Part shown: piece by piece, positions 19,761 through 28,870 of the stretch | Layout of the letters: each line of letters begins with the position of its first letter | How positions within the stretch are numbered: the stretch's first letter is position 1 | Assembly: GCA_934045075.1 (NCBI GenBank) | Contig: OW203732.1 | Span: 13,866,201 to 13,930,200, forward strand | Reading direction: 5' to 3' | Length of the DNA stretch: 64,000 bases | Source of the DNA: Yponomeuta sedellus | Taxonomy: Eukaryota; Arthropoda; Insecta; Lepidoptera; Yponomeutidae | Notes under the pieces: model-generated | What the model saw: only the letters and a program-made list of their open reading frames with translations | What the model was told of the DNA's origin: nothing | The model's database searches: none | Translations under genes and position numbers: made by a program

Positions 19761-20115
19761 GAAGCGCTCGTCGCCTAGTCGAACTGAGTGATTGGAATCA
19801 ATCACTCGAGTTGAAAAACAAAAAGCGCGGTCAAATGCAGAATGGGTGAGCGTCGCGTGACTACCGCTAATGGAATTTTCCGAGCGCTTCCGAGCTTTGC
19901 AAGGCACGTTAAGCCGTTGGTGCCGGCTGTCATGTGATGGCAGTCGTTAAGCCATGGCAGAGGCCTTCTGGGCGGCTTAATAACTTCTAACAGTAAGACC
20001 CATCCACTAGTCTTACAAACCTCCACAAATCCGGTTTGGGCCCCTGTAGCCTATAACTTCCTCAGGGAAGAGACCCGTGTCCTTCAATGCGGACATAATG
20101 GGTGGATGATGATGA
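19761..20115 (+). mobile_element. SINE-B, full-length diverged copy
   Basis: Head 'gaagcgctcgtcgcctag' and the same palindrome ('gattggaatcaatc') are present. The box-A part is changed ('gagttgaaaaacaaaaag') while 'gcgcggtcaa' and 'gaatgggtgagcg' remain. The tail is the 'tgatgatg' type ('gcggacataatgggtggatg'). Confidence 0.82.
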
Positions 20116-20449
20116 GTAATGTTATAGAGAATATGCAAAAGGCTTTGTAATTTTTTTAACTCTATGTCAATTCTAAGCACGATCAAACCACAATTTCTGC
20201 CCTCTCAACGTATTGGCAAAGTTTCATTCTGCTACGACCAGAGGTGTGTAAATAAAAATCCAACTACGTTTATACGGAAATTGCTCACGGTCGCAGCGCC
20301 CTTACTACCAAAAACTACATGCTATCTACTCGGTTATCGCACCGGTAATTGACCCAATTAGACTCCGTCCAAAAAAAAGGGCTTAGGAAGGGTGGCCAAA
20401 AAAAGCAGCCGTCTTAGTTGGCGGGGCGCCCTTCGCCGTGATAATGGCC

Positions 20450-20633
20450 GCCCTGAAACCTGATGAATTCGCGTCGAGGATTAGCCCTTACAATATGAGC
20501 ACAATTTCTACAAGCTCCTAGGAGCCAGCTGAAAAACGACCGCGCGAATGTCGCACGATTTATACGCTTTGCGACTCGTCTTAAGGCGCTGGGCGGTGCT
20601 AACTAGCGGCAGTAATGGAATAAAATCATAACT
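20450..20633 (+). repeat. Inverted-repeat arm A (partner 21073-21259)
   Basis: About 184 bp that recurs in inverted orientation at 21073-21259. Shared words include 'cctgatgaattcgcgtcgag', 'aagctcctaggagccagctg' and 'ggcgctgggcggt'. Each arm contains a short palindrome, 'agctcctaggagc'. Confidence 0.85.
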
Positions 20634-20651
20634 TAATTTATCTTTATAATA

Positions 20652-20850
20652 ATACTAGCTGACCCAGCGAACTTCGTACCGCCTAACCGTCGCTTCTTTA
20701 ATTTTTTTTTATTTTTCTTCACGTAAGAACCATCCTCGTACTTCAAGTAATATTCTAAAAAATAATTTAGCGAAATCGGTTCAGCTGCTCTCGAGATTTG
20801 CGCTTACCAACACATTCAGTGATTCATTTTTATATTATAGATAGATATAT
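20652..20850 (+). repeat. Repeat E, full unit
   Basis: 'actagctgacccagcgaact' to 'attcatttttatattatag'. It forms the outer layer of the fold-back structure whose other side is the minus E fragment at 21470. Confidence 0.75.
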
Positions 20851-20864
20851 ACCTAATTAATCTC

Positions 20865-20960
20865 CGAAATTTAGGTTGGCTGGTAGATAATGCTAAGCAG
20901 CATTAAGCTCGTTTATGTGCAAACTTTTATGCAATAAAGAATTTTAATAATAATAATATA
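20865..20960 (+). mobile_element. LINE 3' end with (TAA)n tail
   Basis: 'agcagcattaagctcgttta' and 'ttatgcaataaagaatttta' followed by 'ataataataat'. An inverted equivalent lies at 21418-21460. Confidence 0.55.
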
Positions 20961-20970
20961 ATAATTATTT

Positions 20971-21415
20971 TCACAACCTACATTCTAGAACCTAGAATCA
21001 ACTGCCTAGGACTTTAATCGATTAAAGTTCTAGAATGTTAATGCTACGTTCTAGGCTGTGTGTTCTAAAATTTGTTATGATTTTTATTCCATTACTGCCG
21101 ATAATAGTTAGGACCGCCCAGCGCCCTAAGACCAGTCGTAAAGCGTATAAACCGTGCGACATTCGCACGGTCGTTTCTCAGCTGGCTCCTAGGAGCTTGT
21201 GAAATTGTGCTCACATTGTAAGGGCTAATCCTCGACGCGAATTCATCAGGTTTCAGGGCGGAGTAAAGAATTTTTGATTCTTAATATCTGTGATAGCAAT
21301 TTTTAGAACATACAGCCTAGAACGTGGTATCAACATTCTAAGACTTTAATCGATTAAAATCCTAGGTAGTTGATTCTATGTCCCAGAATGTAGGTTCTAA
21401 AAATAGTTGTTATTT
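20971..21415. repeat. Fold-back structure: arms B and B' around arm A'
   Basis: Arm B (20971-21072) and arm B' (21298-21405) are inverted copies sharing 'ctttaatcgattaaa', 'gaacctagaatcaac'-type words and 'cctagaacgt'. Arm A' (21073-21259) lies between them as the loop. A third B-like copy is at 25273-25420. Probably a non-autonomous DNA element inserted in or rearranged with its own inverted copy. Confidence 0.72.
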
Positions 21416-21417
21416 TA

Positions 21418-21565
21418 TTACTATTAAAATTCTTTATTGCATAAAAATTTTGTATTTAGGCGAACTTCTATAATACAAAAATGAATCGCTGAATGTGTTG
21501 GTAAGCGCAAATCTCAAGAGCAGCTGAACCGATTTCGCTAATTTTTTTTTTCCTTGAAGTACGAG
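21418..21565 (-). repeat. Inverted LINE tail plus repeat E fragment
   Basis: 'attaaaattctttattgcat' is the inverse of the tail at 20935. Then 'aatgaatcgctgaatgtgtt', 'ggtaagcgcaaatctcaaga' and 'cagctgaaccgatttcgcta' form the inverse of repeat E. This completes the palindromic layout E-tail-B-A'-B'-tail'-E'. Confidence 0.72.
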
Positions 21566-21689
21566 ATGGTTCCAAAAATTAAGTTCTAAAAAAATATTTT
21601 AAAAAAATAAAAGAACCCGACTGCAGTGATAAATTAACTGAAAGGGAAAAAAATATATTAAAAAAAAAAACTAACTGCAGTGATAAATC

Positions 21690-21790
21690 AACTGAAATTA
21701 AATGAAATAGTTTATTTGCCTCAAATGTCGTACAATTGGTGGTCAGTATAATAAATAGCGGTCTACACATTTCACCCGTCCAGGTATGCA
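21690..21790 (-). mobile_element. LINE 3' tail relic
   Basis: 'tagtttatttgcctcaaatg' and 'tcgtacaattggtggtcag' resemble the inverse of LINE 3' ends ending in a Glu/Lys-poor AT tail. A pair of direct 23-bp near-repeats ('ctgcagtgataaat.aactga') lies just upstream at 21620 and 21675. Confidence 0.45.
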
Positions 21791-22121
21791 AAAATTATGT
21801 TTAAAAGTATAATTATTAAAGTATAAAATAATATAATTATTTACATAACACATAATGTTCTTATTTTTTTTTACAAAAGGTTTATTTGATGCTCATTAAT
21901 CGAATATACGTTTCTTACGGTATATTTATTCTATTTAAAGAGAGATAATCGTTCACATTATAAAAACACATTTCGATTAGCCATTTATGTATTGATACCT
22001 TAAATCGAGTCAAAGGCAGGTGCTTAATTGACGGTGGGAGCTTATTATATATATGTATGAGCATACGGTAGCAACCTCTTTTACAAAATTCAGTTCTGCA
22101 TTAAAAAGGGAAAAAACAAGT

Positions 22122-22419
22122 TAATTTTATTTTAAAATGCTAACCTCGAATCAGAAGAGATGAGTTACTTTACTTGAGGGACCAAATGATATAATTTTAT
22201 AAGCAAAATTTGCACAAACTGTTGCATTTATAATTTTATATAAAATGATGCAGTTGAGGACTTTAAACAAACAGTAATGGGTTCCGACTGCAACATTTTA
22301 TATAAAATTATAAATGCAACAGTTTGTGCAAATTATGCTTATAAAGTTATATCATTTGATCCCTCAAGTAAAGCAACTCATCTCTTCTGATTCGAGGTTA
22401 GCATTTTAAAATAAAATTA
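22122..22419. repeat. 134-bp inverted repeat (fold-back)
   Basis: Left arm 22122-22255 and right arm 22287-22419 are inverted copies with only a few mismatches or small indels; the spacer is 31 bp. Shared words: 'aatgctaacctcgaatcaga', 'agatgagtta.ttacttga' and 'tgcacaaactgttgcattta'. No coding capacity. Resembles a fold-back DNA element or MITE, but no clear target-site duplication was found. Confidence 0.9.
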
Positions 22420-22604
22420 TCTGGTTTTTTTCCGTTTGTTCTCTATTAATGTTGATTTTATGTAAACTACGAAATTCGCAAAATTCTGTTTTAAGCACTT
22501 CACACGTGTTAAGCGTAGTTAAAGAAAATTAGGATTCGAATTCAATAAACTAAATATAACAGCGCCATCTAGTGGCTCCTAGCTGTACTTTAACGAAGCT
22601 TATT

Positions 22605-22759
22605 AACTAATTTTATTTTTTGCCACGGTACTGATCGCATAATTCTGATTTGATGTAACCTATGACACCCGCGCAAGGATGACGAATCGAATGACACCTT
22701 ATTTAATAAAATCTGACCATTGGTTAAGGAGTTATGAGGGAACATAGAATCGGACATAC

Positions 22760-22790
<31 letters not shown>

Positions 22791-23030
22791 CATACATACA
22801 TGCATGCATGCATGCATGCATACATACATACATACATACATACATACATACATACATACATACATACATACATACATACATACATACATACATACATACA
22901 TACATACATACATACATACATACATACATACATACATACATACGAACTAAAAAAATACATTAGGTACCCTCCTTTTGGGCTTTGCCGCAGTCGGGTAAAA
23001 ATGGTGTTCTAGAGAAAAATAAAAAATAAG
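22605..23030 (+). mobile_element. Interspersed repeat G with internal (TACA)n
   Basis: The leader 'ctgatcgcataattctgatt', 'tgatgtaacctatgacaccc', 'gaatgacaccttatttaata' and 'gggaacatagaatcggacat' runs into a tetramer array. The array is followed by 'ctccttttgggctttgcc' and 'gcagtcgggtaaaaatgg'. This order is a familiar lepidopteran dispersed repeat in which the tetramer is part of the element. Confidence 0.65.
22758..22943 (+). repeat. (CATA)n array with a (CATG)n core
   Basis: About 46 tetramers. Positions 22800-22821 read catgcatgcatgcatgca, a self-complementary GCAT block inside the catacata array. Open frames read from it (MYVCMYVC or THIHTYIH) are artefacts. Confidence 0.97.
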
Positions 23031-23080
23031 GATCGACTGTTAGGCGGTACTAAGTTCGCTGGGTCAGCTGGTATTATTAA
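23031..23080 (-). repeat. Repeat E, 5' end fragment
   Basis: 'atcgactgttaggcggtact' and 'aagttcgctgggtcagctgg' are the inverse of the repeat E start. Directly abuts repeat G. Confidence 0.65.
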
Positions 23081-23089
23081 AAAGACAAA

Positions 23090-23880
23090 TAAAGTTACTA
23101 TTTTGATTTCATAGGTGGCGCTAGTTGGCACCGCCCAGCGCCTTAACATAACTCACTAAGTACGCCTGTGCGTAGGCAAGTATATTTTCTAATAAAAATG
23201 GTAATGTAGTGAATTTTTAACGGTCTTAGGGCCAGCGCCCCGTAATACTTTGCGGCCCCGTGAATAATAGGGCATCGTATCGTAAATTTATATTAACTCC
23301 CTTTTTTCGGCAACAGAAAATTTTCACCTACAAAAAATGTAAATCATTAAAAGGCAGCGCTGTTGCTCAGAGCGGACAGCCGCCGACCGCGAACGTGCTT
23401 AAGTCTGCATTTTAAAAACGCTTACGTGGACAGTGATCGGAAATTATTTACTCGCCTTCTCTGTTCTTTCCAATAACGAGACCAATATTCATAGGGGATC
23501 GTTGTTGGAAAATTTGCTGAGTGACGCGGTCCACTGTCGGTGAAAAGACGAAAATAATATAAAGTGGACCACCCGGCCAAAATAACTGCGGAGTTATCAA
23601 TAACTTTTACATTTTTGAATATTTTGTTTTTAAATAACTAAGACCAGTTAACTCTGTTGCCTGCTCTGTGCTTCGTAAATAAGATTCGTTTAAAAAAGAT
23701 ATTTGGCCTACATTAATTTACTTTGTCCATATTGTTTTTGCTGTGGGCTTTGATAAATTTATAGGGAAGAACGGGTAAACGTGCTCTTCCACTATAAAGG
23801 GAAATTTCCGGCAGGCAGATCGTATGCCTGGGGACGGCCGGTCCAACTATTGTTAGTCGTAAGTTGTATTTATGGTATGT
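23090..23880. other. Mostly unrecognised; fragment of arm-A element at 23096-23150
   Basis: 'ttgatttcataggtggcgct' and 'ggcaccgcccagcgccttaa' resemble the end of arm A' and the sequence at 26198. The rest up to 23880 shows no repeat I can name. Confidence 0.4.
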
Positions 23881-24171
23881 TATTTACGGCCGAATACTCA
23901 AACGTCATTCAAATATTTAAAGGCATCTTAAGTAATTGACAAGCCGTTAAACACAAAATTCGTATACACAAACGTTAGTTAAAAGCTTGTGTTAAATTTA
24001 AGTGGAACACAAAATAACTGGCAGTTAAACATCACTCAGCGGAAAATTCGTATACTCGAACGCAACTTAGTGCAATTTTTCTGTCAAATGGGCTGTCAAA
24101 TCGAGTTGAGTAGGCGTTACAATTGAAAGTGGTCGCGAGGACCTTCAAATCGTAAAAAAGTTGTAATATCA

Positions 24172-24372
24172 GTGAACTTATGTGAAAAACAATGTCCTTA
24201 TCATGTCGAGGAAGGGCCTAATGTGCCTCAAAGAAATGAGGCAAAGTTAAATGCTTTCGAGTATTATAATGAAACAGACTTCCATGCGCGGTTCCGGCTG
24301 TCGAAAGAGACGGTATTATATTTGGAGTCTGTCCGTCTTTTGACATACAATCCAACCAGTTACAAGGAGTAA
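24172..24372 (+). pseudogene. Harbinger transposase N-terminal remnant
   Basis: 66 codons. The segment 'FEYYNETDFHARFRLSKETV' followed by 'LYLESV' resembles the N-terminal region of HARBI1-like nucleases, where an F-x-x-RFRLSK-x-TV block precedes the HTH. The frame ends after 'TYNPTSYKE'; the catalytic DDE domain is missing. Its position inside TTA-flanked inverted repeats supports the assignment. Confidence 0.65.
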
Positions 24373-24427
24373 TAGATCCAAACATGATTTATTTTATTTT
24401 ATTTTTATAAAAATACTTCATATTTTA

Positions 24428-24759
24428 TACTATTTTTATTTTTAATGCACTAACCCGTGCTAAGGAACAAATGTGAAAATGTGTAAGGAACGAATCATGT
24501 GGGTACAGTGATATCGTTCCGATGTTAAAACCTAACTGCAAAGTAGGTAGTCGGGGCTGTAAGTAATGCAATTTGCTTAAGTCAGATGTCGCTGCCTGTA
24601 CGTAATACAGAGAATAGTGTAAAGAGGTTCGAAATTTCACTGATGCCGTGAGTCGCCCATTGGCTCAATTGGTGGAGCGCTGGCACGGATAGCCAGAGGT
24701 TGCGGGTTCGAATCCCGGCATGGGCATGGGTGAAATTTTTAGCCTCTAAATAGGTTTTT
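24428..24759 (-). mobile_element. SINE-A with inverted 5' part, inside Harbinger
   Basis: The left 45 bp is the SINE-A 3' end in minus orientation; from about 24495 the body runs in plus orientation through 'catgtgggtacagtgatatc' and a tRNA-like module (about 24655-24730), ending 'ctctaaataggttttt'. An imperfect 15-bp duplication (13 of 15: atactt[c/t]atattt[t/c]a) flanks it at 24413-24427 and 24760-24774. A 'catggg' hexamer is duplicated at the acceptor end. Confidence 0.8.
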
Positions 24760-25272
24760 ATACTTTATATTTCATCACAAAACTTAAAATTGATCGAACA
24801 TATTCTGCGTAAATCGGATCACAACGTAAGTTTAAATATTTTGTCAATGAAAACAGACTTGTTGTTTATTTGACGGCTTTTCAGCTGATCACGGTCTGAA
24901 ATTGTTTGAATGACGTTTGTGTATACCACTCAATATTTAACAGATGTTCAAATTTGAATGCCCTTCAACTGAGTGATCGATTTGACTGACGTTTGAGTAT
25001 TCGGCCGTTAAACACTTTGATTGCGCGATGCAGGAATGTTGGAGTTTGTAATGCGCGCGGAGATGACATGTGCTCGCCACAAATTAATAAAATAAAATAC
25101 TGGATTAAACGCTAAAAGCAAAATTTGACGTCGTGTCTTGATATGGACGGTAAAACACCGTAAGTCTCTTCATGGTTCTAACTAGTGCACCAATGGAAAA
25201 AAAAACATAGCTTGTTTTATAATACGTTTTTAACTAAAAGAGAATATGAGAAATTTTAACTGCTGTAACAAC

Positions 25273-25425
25273 TATTTTTAGAACCTACAGTGTAGAACCT
25301 AGAATCAACAACCAAGTACTTTAGTAAATTTCCGCCAAAGACGGCCGTTTCGAAATCGATTAAGGTTATAGGATATTGATACTACGTCTAAGCCGTATGT
25401 TTCAAAAATTGTTACCACACATATT
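25273..25425 (+). repeat. Third copy of arm-B element
   Basis: 'tttttagaacctacagtgta' and 'gaacctagaatcaacaacca' match the fold-back arms at 20971 and 21298, but the 'ctttaatcgattaaa' centre is interrupted by a 30-bp insertion. Confidence 0.65.
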
Positions 25426-25454
25426 AACATTACTGATGTTGCCTTTTGAAAAAA

Positions 25455-25590
25455 AAAGATAAGATAAGAATATTCTTTATTGTACACCAGAGCACATATT
25501 GTAAAACATGTAAAGATACAAAGAACAATTGGCGGCCTTATTGCTAAAAGCAATTTCTTTCAGACAACCTTACGACGGAAAGTTGCTGTA
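25455..25590 (-). mobile_element. CR1/Jockey-type LINE 3' tail
   Basis: On the minus strand it reads 'ttgcttttagcaataaggcc', then 'gtatctttacatgttttaca' and 'gtacaataaagaatattctt' ending in 'atcttatctt'. This is a characteristic 3' UTR end of lepidopteran LINEs. No coding part is attached. Confidence 0.7.
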
Positions 25591-25679
25591 GGAAATAAGA
25601 GATTGGTAGTCGGTGCAAATATGAATATATAAATAACAATCTACGCGATGAGGAAATAAATACAATATTGTGTACCTAT

Positions 25680-26153
25680 ATGGGGACATACGGAAAAGAC
25701 AATAAAAAGGAGAATGCACGAATACTAAACGTATTAGCATTGAATTTCAAATTCAATGGTATTAGGTAATTGAGAAGTATGTGTAGTGTTACTTTAAATG
25801 ACAGGATACGCAATAGTCTGATTAGAGAACGTTGTGGACTGAAAGAGGATATTACTAGAATTGAGAAAGGAATGTTGCGTTAGTTTGGACATGTGGAGAG
25901 GATGAAGGAAGAAAGATTGACGAAACAAGTATATATTGCGAATGTGAGTGGAAAGGCTGGTAAGGGACGTCCCAGACGGACTTACATCGACCAAATAGGG
26001 GATGTATTAGCAAAGGGAAAGATAAAATGTACCCGGAACCGGCGTGCGTGCGTGCAACGACTTATGAACGTTGATGAAGCGAAGGTGATCTGTCAGGATC
26101 GTGGCAAGTGGCAGTCCCTGGTCTCTGCCTACCCCTCTGGGATACAGGCGTGA
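25680..26153 (+). pseudogene. LINE endonuclease-reverse transcriptase C-terminus
   Basis: The frame reads 'LRSMCSVTLNDRIRNSLIRE', 'CGLKEDITRIEKGMLR', a TAG stop where Trp is expected, then 'FGHVERMKEERLTKQVYIAN', 'GKAGKGRPRRTYIDQIGDVL', 'RNRRACVQRLMNVDEAKVIC' and 'GKWQSLVSAYPSGIQA' before the stop at 26151-26153. These are C-terminal motifs of insect LINE polyproteins. The upstream RT domain is missing. The single in-frame stop (TGG to TAG at about 25880) plus truncation make it a pseudogene. A more decayed relative lies at 3940-4268. Confidence 0.82.
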
Positions 26154-26259
26154 GTTTATGTCTGTAAGTATGTACTAAACGTATTATAAAACGAGTTATG
26201 ATTTTTATTCCATTGGTGGCGCTGGTTAGCACCCGCCATAACATTGTATGTTATCCGCC

Positions 26260-26580
26260 TTGTTGTTTCAGCGGCACTATGCCTGATTACCATACAGGTA
26301 TGGTCGTTGCTGCTGCTTTGCTGATTTATGGTATCGGCATAGAGAATAGCACCAACCCAAATTCTTCCCGCGGGTGTCGTAAAAGGCGACTATGGGACAC
26401 AAACCGGGGGGTGGGCAGCAGCGCCCCCTGCAGTACAATTCCACCCAACTGCGATCCCCAACACGCATGCCCAGCGTGGGGATTATGGGCATTACCCCCA
26501 AATTATGGTACAACCTTGCGCTATGGCGCTCATTAGGGAAGGGTTGTTTCCAGCAGTGGACTAATATAGCCTGAAGAAGA
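26260..26580 (+). mobile_element. RTE/LINE 3' region (family D), plus arm
   Basis: 'attcttcccgcgggtgtcgt', 'aaaaggcgactatgggacac', 'cagcgtggggattatgggca' and 'tttccagcagtggactaata' followed by 'tagcctgaagaagatgg'. Preceded at 26198 by a fragment of arm A ('tttttattccattggtggcg'). Confidence 0.75.
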
Positions 26581-26584
26581 TGGT

Positions 26585-26795
26585 CGTCATCGTCAGGCTA
26601 TACTAGTCCACTGCTGGACATAGCCCTCCCCTAAAGAGCGCCACGTTGTGCTATCATAGGGGGTAATGCCCATAATCCCTCCCTCCCGGGTTGGGATCGC
26701 AGTTCGGTGGAATTGCACTGCAGGGGGCGCTGCTGCCCACCCCCCGGTTAGTCGCCGTTTACGACACCCGCGGTAAGAATTGGTTTCGGAACAGG
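26585..26795 (-). mobile_element. RTE/LINE 3' region (family D), minus arm
   Basis: 'aggctatactagtccactgc', 'ctaaagagcgccacgttgtg', 'agggggcgctgctgcccacc' and 'tttacgacacccgcggtaag' are the inverse of the copy just upstream. The two copies are arranged tail to tail with a spacer of a few bases. Confidence 0.78.
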
Positions 26796-26919
26796 TATGG
26801 TAGTGAGTTCGAATTCTCTAATTGATTCAAATCCATGAATGTATCAATGAATAATATTTTTTCCAAGTACGTATCATTGTGAAGTTACAGTACCTAACAA
26901 TATAACTAAATATATAAAT

Positions 26920-27152
26920 AAATATTCATGGACATAATACACAGATCTCGTTAGCCCTATACTAAGAACAATTAAATCACTTGTGTTATAGCTGTTAACC
27001 TGATGATAGATTTAATACAATAAATACATACATCCAAGACCCGACACAAACTAGAAAAGTTCGTTTCCTAATTTGACCCGGCCGGGGATCGAACCCGAGA
27101 CTTTCGGTTTTACAGACAGTGTGCTAAACCGCTACGCCACCGAGGTCGTCAA
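26920..27152 (-). mobile_element. SINE-J, tRNA-headed
   Basis: On the minus strand the head reads 'gacctcggtggcgtagcgg' (A box) and 'tctcgggttcgatccccggc' (B box), followed by 'cgggtcaaattaggaaacga' and a body ending 'ctaacgagatctgtgtatta'. The tail is 'tgtccatgaatatttattta'. Copies at 39012 and 45695 and a fragment at 39492. Directly followed on the right by a SINE-C fragment. Confidence 0.82.
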
Positions 27153-27159
27153 GAGAAAC

Positions 27160-27272
27160 ATAAGAGAAACATTGTGAGGAAACCTGAATATCTTTGGTGT
27201 TTAATTTTTTTAAGTGATTAACCTCATACTCTCTCCGAGAGAAAGCCCTACTGTGGATTGTGTATAGGCCGC
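27160..27272 (+). mobile_element. SINE-C fragment
   Basis: 'aaacattgtgaggaaacctg', 'tcatactctctccgagagaa' and 'tgtggattgtgtataggccg'. The 'cagcgcttgaaatt' part is deleted. Confidence 0.6.
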
Positions 27273-27342
27273 ATTAATTATTATGACTTAAAATATCTAA
27301 TAATTTTGAAATTAAACGAAACTATGGTTTCGAGTCAATAAA

Positions 27343-27412
27343 GATGCCACTGGACGCTGTATAAATCATCTCATTACGTAGAAGCAAACAAAGGCCAATG
27401 GTTTCGAGTCAA
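27343..27412 (+). mobile_element. SINE-I, 3' fragment
   Basis: 'aagatgccactggacgctgt' and 'ataaatcatctcattacgta' followed by 'gcaaacaaaggccaatg' match the end of the full-length copy at 34601-35006. Confidence 0.65.
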
Positions 27413-27975
27413 TAAAGTATAATAATATTTTTTATAAACATCCGCCAAGTCTTCAGATGTATTGGTCACTCAGTAATTGGTTTGATGGAACACGAGGGTC
27501 GTTTGCCTACTCGTGGGAGCACTGCCTTCATGATCTAATTTACCAATTTACCACGTTAGGTACCTACTAACCCGTAAGCGCTCGGACATAGGGTGCAAAA
27601 TTGCTTTCCTGTTGTACTGTTTTCGGGCCCGAAAAATATTAAATTAGAATCGATCAGAACCATTTGTTGCGTTTGGTAACAGGAAATAATAGGACGGACC
27701 CAATTAAATTTTGCTGTTAGTGAAAAAAATCCAAGTACAAGACAGTCTTAGTGCAGGCTAGACAAACAGACAGACCGATGGACCGACGTACGGGTGAGTA
27801 TACGCATAAGTTCCGACGGAGAGATGTACGGATGGACGGACAATGCAATTGTCGTTATCAACCCTTGTATGTCCCCACTGCTGGGGCACTGGTCTCTTCC
27901 TGCGTCGCAGGAAGGTTAGGCCATACTCCACCACGGGGGCCAAGTCCGGGTTGGTGGAGGATTATAAGACAGTGG

Positions 27976-28870
27976 GGTGCGATGCCAGATTACCTCCCCG
28001 TGTGCCCTTCCGCTTCCGTTCCTACTGATTCATCTTGAACCAGTGGGAGGGGTAAGTGGCAAGGGCCGGTGCACCCTGGGCGCTGGTCAGTAACTTCTCT
28101 TTATGGGATCTTGCTGGTCAGCGGCGAAAAATCTGGCGGGAGGGATCGCGTGGGCCCTGTTTCACTTTGTGGAGCGGGACCCAGGCGACCAACCGAATGA
28201 AGGACCGACTGGGGGGGGCGCCGCTGCGCGGAAGCGCGCGCGCCTCGTACCAGTCGGACCAGAGTGGCCGCCGGGACGCGGAGGGTCGGGGGACCCTCCG
28301 CCTCCATCACGGCGGGCCGGAAGGCGCCCTTGCGTGTTCCGAGGGTGCCTTCTGGCACGGAGGGGGCCTGCGCGGTCGCTCACCGCCTTCTCTGCTTTCA
28401 GAGAAGTGCTGGTGGGCGACGTGACGGGCCTCACGTGTGGGGCGTGTGGGGACCGGGGCTTGGGCCCCCACGCGCCTCAACGAGGAGGTGCGCCGCCCTC
28501 CCCGTCTCATCGACCGGGTTGCGATGGGATGGAGGGGGCGGCGCGTTGGGGCGTATGGGGGCCAAGATCATACGCACTTGGCCCCTATGCGCTCCAACGA
28601 AGAGATGCGGCGTTTTCTAGCCCCGTCGTCGAGCACCGACGGGGCAGAAGCGCCGCCGAAGGAGTGCCCGAAAGGGCGCCCGCAGACGGGGTCGCGGAAG
28701 TGTGCGCAAGCGTCCCCGTGGCCCCGTCCTTTGCGGTGCGGAGGAACACCCCAGGAGTTTTAGTCGGTATACCGCCCTTTTCAGGGCGGGGAGTCCGACA
28801 TAACCACCGTGCTCCCCCGAGCCGGTGGTACCCGTAATTGGGGTTTCTCCTGGGTGAAAAAAAAAAAAAA
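27976..28870 (+). mobile_element. GC-rich poly(A)-tailed retroelement, probably R1-clade-like non-autonomous copy
   Basis: About 895 bp with far higher GC than the surroundings. It ends in 14 A (28857-28870) and is flanked by a 17-bp duplication GGATT[A/G]TAAGACAGTGG (27959-27975 and 28871-28887). These are hallmarks of target-primed reverse transcription. The 3' UTR 'ggggagtccgacataacc', 'gagccggtggtacccgtaat' and 'tggggtttctcctgggtg' resembles the 3' ends of lepidopteran R1-type LINEs. No RT or endonuclease motif is present. An internal near-repeat of about 108 bp (28440-28545 and 28548-28650) is visible. It may be a 5'+3' UTR derivative or a non-autonomous partner. Confidence 0.85.
28103..28837 (+). 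CDS. Long open frame in the GC-rich retroelement (function unknown)
   Basis: 244 codons rich in Gly, Pro, Arg and Ala, without a domain I recognise. Several other frames of the same stretch are also open, as expected for GC-rich DNA, so coding is not established. The frame crosses the internal near-repeat, giving 'GLGPHAPQRGGAPP' and 'ALGPYALQRRDAAF', which shows that the repeat units kept the frame. It might be a leftover of an ORF1-like region. Confidence 0.2.
   Translation: MGSCWSAAKNLAGGIAWALFHFVERDPGDQPNEGPTGGGAAARKRARLVPVGPEWPPGRGGSGDPPPPSRRAGRRPCVFRGCLLARRGPARSLTAFSAFREVLVGDVTGLTCGACGDRGLGPHAPQRGGAPPSPSHRPGCDGMEGAARWGVWGPRSYALGPYALQRRDAAFSSPVVEHRRGRSAAEGVPERAPADGVAEVCASVPVAPSFAVRRNTPGVLVGIPPFSGRGVRHNHRAPPSRWYP

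Larger units (their letters stand above)
23888..25007 (+). mobile_element. PIF/Harbinger-like deletion derivative
   Basis: Terminal inverted repeats read CGGCCGAATACTCAAACGTC on both ends (left 23888, right ending 25007), and further inverted similarity extends inward ('gtatacacaaacgt'). The ends are flanked by TTA (23885-23887 and 25008-25010), the 3-bp TTA/TAA target duplication of PIF/Harbinger elements. A short transposase N-terminal frame lies at 24172-24372. A SINE-A copy sits inside (24428-24759). Most of the transposase and the MADF-like partner are absent. Confidence 0.85.

Noticed and set aside
22590..22960. Open frames of MYVC or THIH repeats
   Set aside because: They are translations of the (CATA)n microsatellite and have no other support.
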